Assembly: GCF_014784055.1 (NCBI RefSeq)
Contig: NZ_CP061813.1
Coordinates: 3,172,001 to 3,236,000, forward strand
Length of the DNA stretch: 64,000 nucleotides
Direction: 5' to 3'
Source of the DNA: Polaribacter haliotis
Lineage (GTDB): Bacteria > Bacteroidota > Bacteroidia > Flavobacteriales > Flavobacteriaceae
A model generated the notes under the pieces. The model saw nothing but the letters and a program-made list of their open reading frames with translations. It made no database searches and was not told where the DNA came from. Position numbers and translations under genes: made by a program. Positions 59,258 through 64,000 of this stretch are shown piece by piece (the stretch's first letter is position 1; each line of letters starts with the position of its first letter).

Positions 59258-60149
59258 TCCAGTTTTATTGCAAGAAAGCGTAGATGCATTGGCTATCAAA
59301 GAAGATGGTGTGTATGTAGATGTCACTTTTGGTGGTGGAGGTCATTCAAGAGAAATTTTGAAAAGATTAGGAGAGAAAGGAAGATTGTTTGGTTTCGATC
59401 AGGATCCAGATGCTTTAGGTAATGTAATTGATGATGAGCGTTTTACTTTGATTCCAGAAAATTTTAGATTCATATCTAGATTTTTAAGGTTTCATAGAAT
59501 AAAAAAAGTTGATGGAATTTTAGCGGATTTAGGAGTTTCTTCTCATCAATTTGATGAAGCAGAAAGAGGGTTTTCGACTCGTTTTGATGGTGATTTGGAT
59601 ATGAGAATGAATCAGAAGTCGAAAGTTTCTGCACAAGAAATAATAAATACTTATTCAGAAGAAAAACTTGCGGAGATATTGTTTATGTATGGAGAATTGA
59701 GAAATTCCAGAAACCTAGCAAAAACAATAGTAGAGGAAAGAGAGAAAGAGAAAATTGAAACTAGTTTTCAGTTAAAGACAGTTTTAAAACGCTATTTACC
59801 AAATGCAAAAGAGCATAAAATATTGGCTCAGATTTTTCAAGCAATAAGAATTGAAGTAAATGAAGAGTTAGATGTTTTAAAAGAATTTTTAGAGCAAACA
59901 CCAAATTTGTTAAAAGAAGAAGGGAGATTGAGTGTTATCTCTTACCATTCTTTGGAAGATAGATTGGTAAAAAGATTTATAAGAACAGGAATGTTTAGTG
60001 GCGAGCCTGAAAAAGATTTTTTTGGAAACACAAGTGAACCGTTACAGAAAGTTGGAAAGTTAATAGTGCCTACCCCACAGGAAGTTAACACAAACAACAG
60101 GGCTCGCAGCGCTAAATTAAGAATTGCAACTTTAAGAGTAAAAAAGTAA
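59244..60149 (+). CDS. rsmH: 16S rRNA (cytosine-1402-N4)-methyltransferase
   Basis: A 301-residue SAM-dependent methyltransferase (MraW). MNYHNPVLLQESVDAL opens it, VDVTFGGGGHSREIL is the SAM-binding loop, LADLGVSSHQFDEAERGFS and GDLDMRM are specific family blocks, and SYHSLEDRLVKRF and NNRARSAKLR mark the C-terminus. It modifies C1402 in the ribosomal decoding site. It overlaps mraZ by 14 bp, as in the usual dcw order. Confidence 0.97.
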   Translation: MNYHNPVLLQESVDALAIKEDGVYVDVTFGGGGHSREILKRLGEKGRLFGFDQDPDALGNVIDDERFTLIPENFRFISRFLRFHRIKKVDGILADLGVSSHQFDEAERGFSTRFDGDLDMRMNQKSKVSAQEIINTYSEEKLAEILFMYGELRNSRNLAKTIVEEREKEKIETSFQLKTVLKRYLPNAKEHKILAQIFQAIRIEVNEELDVLKEFLEQTPNLLKEEGRLSVISYHSLEDRLVKRFIRTGMFSGEPEKDFFGNTSEPLQKVGKLIVPTPQEVNTNNRARSAKLRIATLRVKK

Positions 60150-60160
60150 TTTAATAGAAA

Positions 60161-60487
60161 ATGTCTAAAGTTAGAAAAGGTATTTACAGTTTTTTGCGAG
60201 GCAGTTTTCTTACAGATGAATCTGCTTTTAAAAATTGGCGAATTATCATTTTCGTTGTTGCACTTCTGTTAATTATGATTTCAATGGGGCACAGTGCAGA
60301 AAAAAAAGTATATAAAATTTCCGAACTGAATAAGTTGAAAAGAGAGTTAAGAGCAGAGCATGTAGATATAGGAACCATTTTAATGAGAATGAAAATGGAA
60401 TCTAATATCAGAGAAAAAGCAAAAGCTAGAGGGTTGAAACCTTCGGAAACCCCACCAAAAAAAATAAAAGTAACCTATAAAAAATAA
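60161..60487 (+). CDS. ftsL: FtsL-like cell division protein
   Basis: A 108-residue bitopic membrane protein. A short basic N-terminus is followed by one membrane helix (about 27-46, IIIFVVALLLIMISMGH) and a periplasmic coiled-coil-like part with SELNKLKRELRAEHVDIGTIL. Sequence is too divergent for certainty, but length, topology and position between rsmH and the penicillin-binding protein gene are those of FtsL, which links FtsB/FtsQ to FtsI/FtsW in the divisome. Confidence 0.82.
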   Translation: MSKVRKGIYSFLRGSFLTDESAFKNWRIIIFVVALLLIMISMGHSAEKKVYKISELNKLKRELRAEHVDIGTILMRMKMESNIREKAKARGLKPSETPPKKIKVTYKK

Positions 60488-60492
60488 GCAAA

Positions 60493-62508
60493 TTGGCAAC
60501 TCATAAAAAAAGCATACTTACAAAATTCTACTTGGTAGCTGCTTTTATGACGCTTTTATTGTTGGCTGTTATATTTCGTGTTTTTAATCTGCAATATGCT
60601 CATGGAGATAAATACAGAAAGTTAGCAACTGAGCTTACGAGTAGAGCAGATACTATTTACGCAAATAAGGGAAATGTTTACGCTTCAGACGGAAACCTGT
60701 TGGCAACTTCGATGTCTAAATTTAATATTTATATGGATTTGGTAACTGTGGATAGTAAAGTTTTTGAGGAAAATATAGCTGGTTTGTCTAAGGAGCTTTC
60801 GAAAATGATGGGGAATTCTGTAAAATATCATCAATCGAGATTACGAAATGCTAAAAACAGAAAAAGACGCTATTTTTTAATAGCAAGAGATATTGGTTAC
60901 ACAGATTATTTAAAGATGAAGAAATTTCCAATTTTTAAATTGGGAGTTTACAAAGGTGGCTTTATAGCAAAACATAGAACAGAGCGTGCGCATCCAATTG
61001 GTAAAATTGCAGAGAGAACAATTGGTTACGACGATTTTAGAGGAGAGGCTGGTATTGAAGGAGCTTTTGCGGATTATATGCAAGGAGAAAATGGACTAAG
61101 ATGGGTTCAGAAGATTGCAAAAAACCAATGGAAACCAATTAGCGATTACAACGAAAAAGAGCCAATTGATGGTCATGACATTATTACTACAATAGATGTT
61201 AATGTTCAAGATATTACACACCATGCTTTGTTGGCTCAGTTAGAGTATTACGAAGCAGATCATGGTTGTGCAGTAGTTATGGAAACTAAAACTGGCGAAA
61301 TAAAAGCAATTTCTAACTTAGGAAGAACCTCGAAAGGGAAGTATTTCGAAAAAAGAAATTATGCGGTTTGGGAAAGTCACGAACCAGGTTCTACATTTAA
61401 GTTAGCGAGTTTAATGGCTGCTTTGGATGATAAAAAAATAGATACTTCCACAGTTGTAGATACTGAAAAAGGAAGAATTTTTATTCATGGTTCTAAAGTA
61501 GAAGATTCTCATAGAGGAGGTTATGGTAAAATTTCTGCAGCGAGAGTTTTTGAAGTTTCTTCGAATGTTGGTATTGTTAAATTAATTCAGAAACATTATG
61601 ATCATCAGCCAGAAAAATTTATCGAAAAAGTAGCTTCTTACGGTTTTACAAAACCAATTGGTTTTCAAATTAAAGGGGAAGGGATGCCTGTTGTGCCAAA
61701 ACCATCAGATAAAAGATGGAATAAAATTTCCCTAGAATGGATGTCTTGGGGTTATGGAATTTCAGTAACGCCAATGCAAACTTTAATGTTTTACAATGCA
61801 GTCGCCAATAATGGAGTAATGGTAAAGCCACGTTTTATAAAAGAATTAAGAAGGCAAGAAAAAACGGAGAAAGTTTTTGAAACAGAAATTGTAAATCCTC
61901 AAATCGCTTCAGAAGAAACGTTGAAGAAAATTCGAAAAGTAATGGAAAATGTGGTTATTAAGGGAACTGCAGATAATATTTATTCCCCAAATTTTTCAAT
62001 GGCTGGAAAAACTGGAACTGCTAAAAAATATTTGCCAAAACATATAGATGAAAATGGTAAAACTGTTAATGCAGGGTATTCTAACAAACATTATGTGGCT
62101 TCATTTGCGGGCTTTTTTCCTGCGGATAAACCTAAGTATTCTTGTATTGTGGTAATCCATGATCCGAAAAAGGAAAAGGGATATTATGGAGCAACAGTTG
62201 CTGGACCTGTTTTTAAAGAAATTGCTCAGAAAATTTATACAACAACTCCAATTGACAATCAGTCTGTGGACGATAAAGTTCAGTTTGCAGAGATAGAAAA
62301 GGAGTTTACAGCATACAATACTAAGTTAAATAAAAATTATACAGAAGTTCCAAATGTAAAAGGAATGTCTGGAATGGATGCAGTTTCACTTTTAGAAAAT
62401 ATGGGATTAAAAGTGAAAATCTCTGGAGTTGGAAAAGTACAATCTCAATCTTTAAACAAAGGAGAGAAATTAGAAAAAGGAAAAACAATTACTTTAAAAT
62501 TATCATAG
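60493..62508 (+). CDS. ftsI: Penicillin-binding protein (FtsI-type transpeptidase) with PASTA domain
   Basis: A 671-residue class B PBP. It has one N-terminal membrane helix (about 12-32), a dimerisation domain (about 55-210) and the transpeptidase domain with the nucleophile Ser300 in GSTFKL (SxxK), SSNVG (SxN) and AGKTGTAKKY (KTG). A PASTA domain (about 610-671, VPNVKGMSGMDAVSLLENMG) ends it. It cross-links septal peptidoglycan. The start appears to be TTG at 60493, 5 bp after the ftsL stop; the next in-frame ATG would remove part of the membrane anchor. Confidence 0.94.
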   Translation: MATHKKSILTKFYLVAAFMTLLLLAVIFRVFNLQYAHGDKYRKLATELTSRADTIYANKGNVYASDGNLLATSMSKFNIYMDLVTVDSKVFEENIAGLSKELSKMMGNSVKYHQSRLRNAKNRKRRYFLIARDIGYTDYLKMKKFPIFKLGVYKGGFIAKHRTERAHPIGKIAERTIGYDDFRGEAGIEGAFADYMQGENGLRWVQKIAKNQWKPISDYNEKEPIDGHDIITTIDVNVQDITHHALLAQLEYYEADHGCAVVMETKTGEIKAISNLGRTSKGKYFEKRNYAVWESHEPGSTFKLASLMAALDDKKIDTSTVVDTEKGRIFIHGSKVEDSHRGGYGKISAARVFEVSSNVGIVKLIQKHYDHQPEKFIEKVASYGFTKPIGFQIKGEGMPVVPKPSDKRWNKISLEWMSWGYGISVTPMQTLMFYNAVANNGVMVKPRFIKELRRQEKTEKVFETEIVNPQIASEETLKKIRKVMENVVIKGTADNIYSPNFSMAGKTGTAKKYLPKHIDENGKTVNAGYSNKHYVASFAGFFPADKPKYSCIVVIHDPKKEKGYYGATVAGPVFKEIAQKIYTTTPIDNQSVDDKVQFAEIEKEFTAYNTKLNKNYTEVPNVKGMSGMDAVSLLENMGLKVKISGVGKVQSQSLNKGEKLEKGKTITLKLS

Positions 62509-62509
62509 T

Positions 62510-63976
62510 CTGAAGAATTTAAAAGACATATTATATAAGGTTTCTATAAATCAAGTATTTGGTGATACAAATATTGCGATAAAAAGTCTTGTTTTCGATT
62601 CAAGAAAAGTTGAAGAAAATGATGTTTTTATTGCTCAAAAAGGAGTTTCTGTAGATGGGCATTTATTCATCGACAAAGCAATTTCTTTAGGTGCAATTGT
62701 AATTATTTGTGAAGATTTTCCTGCTGATAAAAAAGAGAGAATTACTTACATTCAAGTTGCAGATGCAAATGAAGCTTTGGCAATTATGTCTTCTAATTTT
62801 TATGATAATCCTTCAGCAAATATCCAATTAGTTGGAGTTACAGGCACAAATGGAAAAACAACAGTAGCATCACTTTTATATCAATTATTTAAAAAAGCGG
62901 GTTACAAAGTTGGTTTGCTTTCTACAGTAAAAGTTTTAGTAGATGAAGTTGAATTTAAGGCAACACATACTACTCCAGATTCTGTTACGATAAATAGTTA
63001 TCTAGATCAAATGATTGATGCTGGTGTAGAATTCTGTTTTATGGAAGTAAGTTCTCATGGAATTCATCAAAAAAGAACAGCTGGCTTAACTTTTTCAGGA
63101 GGAATTTTTACAAATCTTTCACACGATCATTTAGATTATCACGAAACTTTTGTGGAATACAGAGATGTAAAAAAATTATTTTTTGATGCTTTACCAAAAT
63201 CAGCTTTTGCATTAACAAATATCGATGATAAAAATGGTGATTTTATGTTGCAAAACACCAAAGCAAAAAAAGTAACCTATGCTTTAAAAACTTTGGCAGA
63301 TTTTAAATCGAAAGTTTTAGAAAAGCAACTTTCCGGAACTTTAATATCTGTAGATAATACAGAAGTTTGGACAAAGTTAATAGGTGTTTTTAACATCTAC
63401 AACCTAACTGCAATTATTGCAACTGCAGAATTATTAGGCTTAGAGAAATTAGAAGTATTAACGATAATTAGTGAGCTAGAAAGCGTAAGTGGACGTTTTC
63501 AATACATTATTTCTGAAGATGGAATTACTGCAATTGTAGATTATGCACATACTCCAGATGCATTAAAAAATGTATTAGAAACCATTAACGATATTAGAAC
63601 TGGAAACGAAAAATTATATACAGTTGTAGGTTGTGGAGGAGATAGAGATAAAACGAAGAGACCAAAAATGGCACACATTGCTTCGCAATTAAGCAATCAG
63701 GCAATTTTTACTTCGGATAATCCAAGAACAGAAAACCCACAAACGATTTTAGATGAGATGGAAGCTGGGGTTTCGCCAGAAAACTATAAAAAAACAATTA
63801 CGGTTTTAGATAGAAAACAAGCCATAAAAACAGCTTGTAAGTTTTCTGAAACTGGAGATATTATTTTGATTGCAGGAAAAGGACATGAAAATTATCAAGA
63901 AATAGATGGTATTCGAACTCATTTTGATGATTTAGAGGAAATAGAAAAATGTTTCAATCAACTAAAAAAGAAATAG
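62510..63976 (+). CDS. murE: UDP-N-acetylmuramoyl-L-alanyl-D-glutamate ligase (diaminopimelate-adding), apparent CTG start
   Basis: The frame is open from 62510 and gives 488 residues, normal for MurE. It reads (L/M)KNLKDILYKVS at the N-terminus, which matches the usual start of flavobacterial MurE; the first codon is CTG. No in-frame ATG, GTG or TTG occurs before the TTG at 62777, which would delete the whole N-terminal substrate-binding domain. The ATP loop is GVTGTNGKTTVASLL, followed by HTTPDSVT; TSDNPRTENPQ has the DNPR motif specific for meso-diaminopimelate. The start is 1 bp after the PBP stop, so translational coupling may permit CTG initiation. It adds the third residue of the peptidoglycan stem peptide. 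Confidence 0.95.
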   Translation: MKNLKDILYKVSINQVFGDTNIAIKSLVFDSRKVEENDVFIAQKGVSVDGHLFIDKAISLGAIVIICEDFPADKKERITYIQVADANEALAIMSSNFYDNPSANIQLVGVTGTNGKTTVASLLYQLFKKAGYKVGLLSTVKVLVDEVEFKATHTTPDSVTINSYLDQMIDAGVEFCFMEVSSHGIHQKRTAGLTFSGGIFTNLSHDHLDYHETFVEYRDVKKLFFDALPKSAFALTNIDDKNGDFMLQNTKAKKVTYALKTLADFKSKVLEKQLSGTLISVDNTEVWTKLIGVFNIYNLTAIIATAELLGLEKLEVLTIISELESVSGRFQYIISEDGITAIVDYAHTPDALKNVLETINDIRTGNEKLYTVVGCGGDRDKTKRPKMAHIASQLSNQAIFTSDNPRTENPQTILDEMEAGVSPENYKKTITVLDRKQAIKTACKFSETGDIILIAGKGHENYQEIDGIRTHFDDLEEIEKCFNQLKKK

Positions 63977-63977
63977 A

Positions 63978-64000
63978 ATGCTGTATAATTTATTCGAATA
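63978..64000 (+). CDS. mraY: Phospho-N-acetylmuramoyl-pentapeptide-transferase (partial, first codons)
   Basis: Only seven codons are in the window: MLYNLFE. This matches the start of MraY (typically MLYYLFEYL in Bacteroidetes), and mraY is the expected gene after murE in the dcw cluster. The ATG lies 1 bp after the murE stop. Confidence 0.75.

Overview
The window comes from the chromosome of a low-GC, probably marine member of the Flavobacteriaceae; a Polaribacter-like organism fits best, but the genus is inferred. Evidence: very AT-rich coding sequence, two secretion-system type IX (T9SS) sorting tails, a SusC/SusD pair, several promoter -7 boxes of the Bacteroidetes form TAnnTTTG, few Shine-Dalgarno sites, and proteins and gene order typical of flavobacteria. 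I saw no rRNA, tRNA, CRISPR array, prophage or complete insertion sequence.

Layout. (1) 1-7901, minus strand: a FAD oxidoreductase and a membrane polyferredoxin, a MORN/YwqK-repeat protein, a three-gene glycosyltransferase set (DPM1-like GT2, cellulose-synthase-like GT2, GT-C membrane transferase) and a LacI-type regulator cut by the window edge. (2) 8069-13554, plus strand: a predicted outer-membrane barrel, a GH113-like lipoprotein, a double universal stress protein, a lipoprotein with an internal duplication, and a short Omp85 protein. (3) 13562-17887: pyruvate carboxylase and a divergent metallophosphoesterase. (4) 18022-31643, minus strand, 13 genes: an extended arsenosugar-type locus built around the radical SAM enzyme ArsS, with its peroxidase-like partner, two DUF2064 transferases, a SusC/SusD pair, a sodium-solute symporter, a purine nucleoside phosphorylase, a rhodanese, a DM13 protein and a sterol-desaturase-like hydroxylase. 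(5) 31764-32844: a Flavo-1-like structured element and fabD. (6) 33045-46153, plus strand: two secreted leucine-rich-repeat proteins flanking a sensor kinase and a LytTR response regulator. The two LRR genes share a nearly identical 600-bp block. (7) 46234-52000, minus strand: M16 protease, a small conserved-looking protein, galE and a DegT-type aminotransferase. (8) 52042-58595: penicillin-acylase-family enzyme (plus), then a minus-strand run with a small membrane protein, nitroreductase, AlkB alkane hydroxylase, pseudouridine synthase, EngB and an alpha/beta hydrolase. (9) 58721-64000, plus strand: the start of the dcw cell-wall cluster: mraZ boxes, mraZ, rsmH, ftsL-like, a PASTA penicillin-binding protein, murE (apparently starting at CTG) and the first bases of mraY.

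The most notable regions are the 13-gene arsenosugar-type locus, whose gene junctions are full of small inverted repeats that in places supply the start or stop codon, and the LRR-kinase-regulator-LRR locus with its recombination-prone 600-bp repeat. All functions are read from sequence motifs and gene context; no database search was run.
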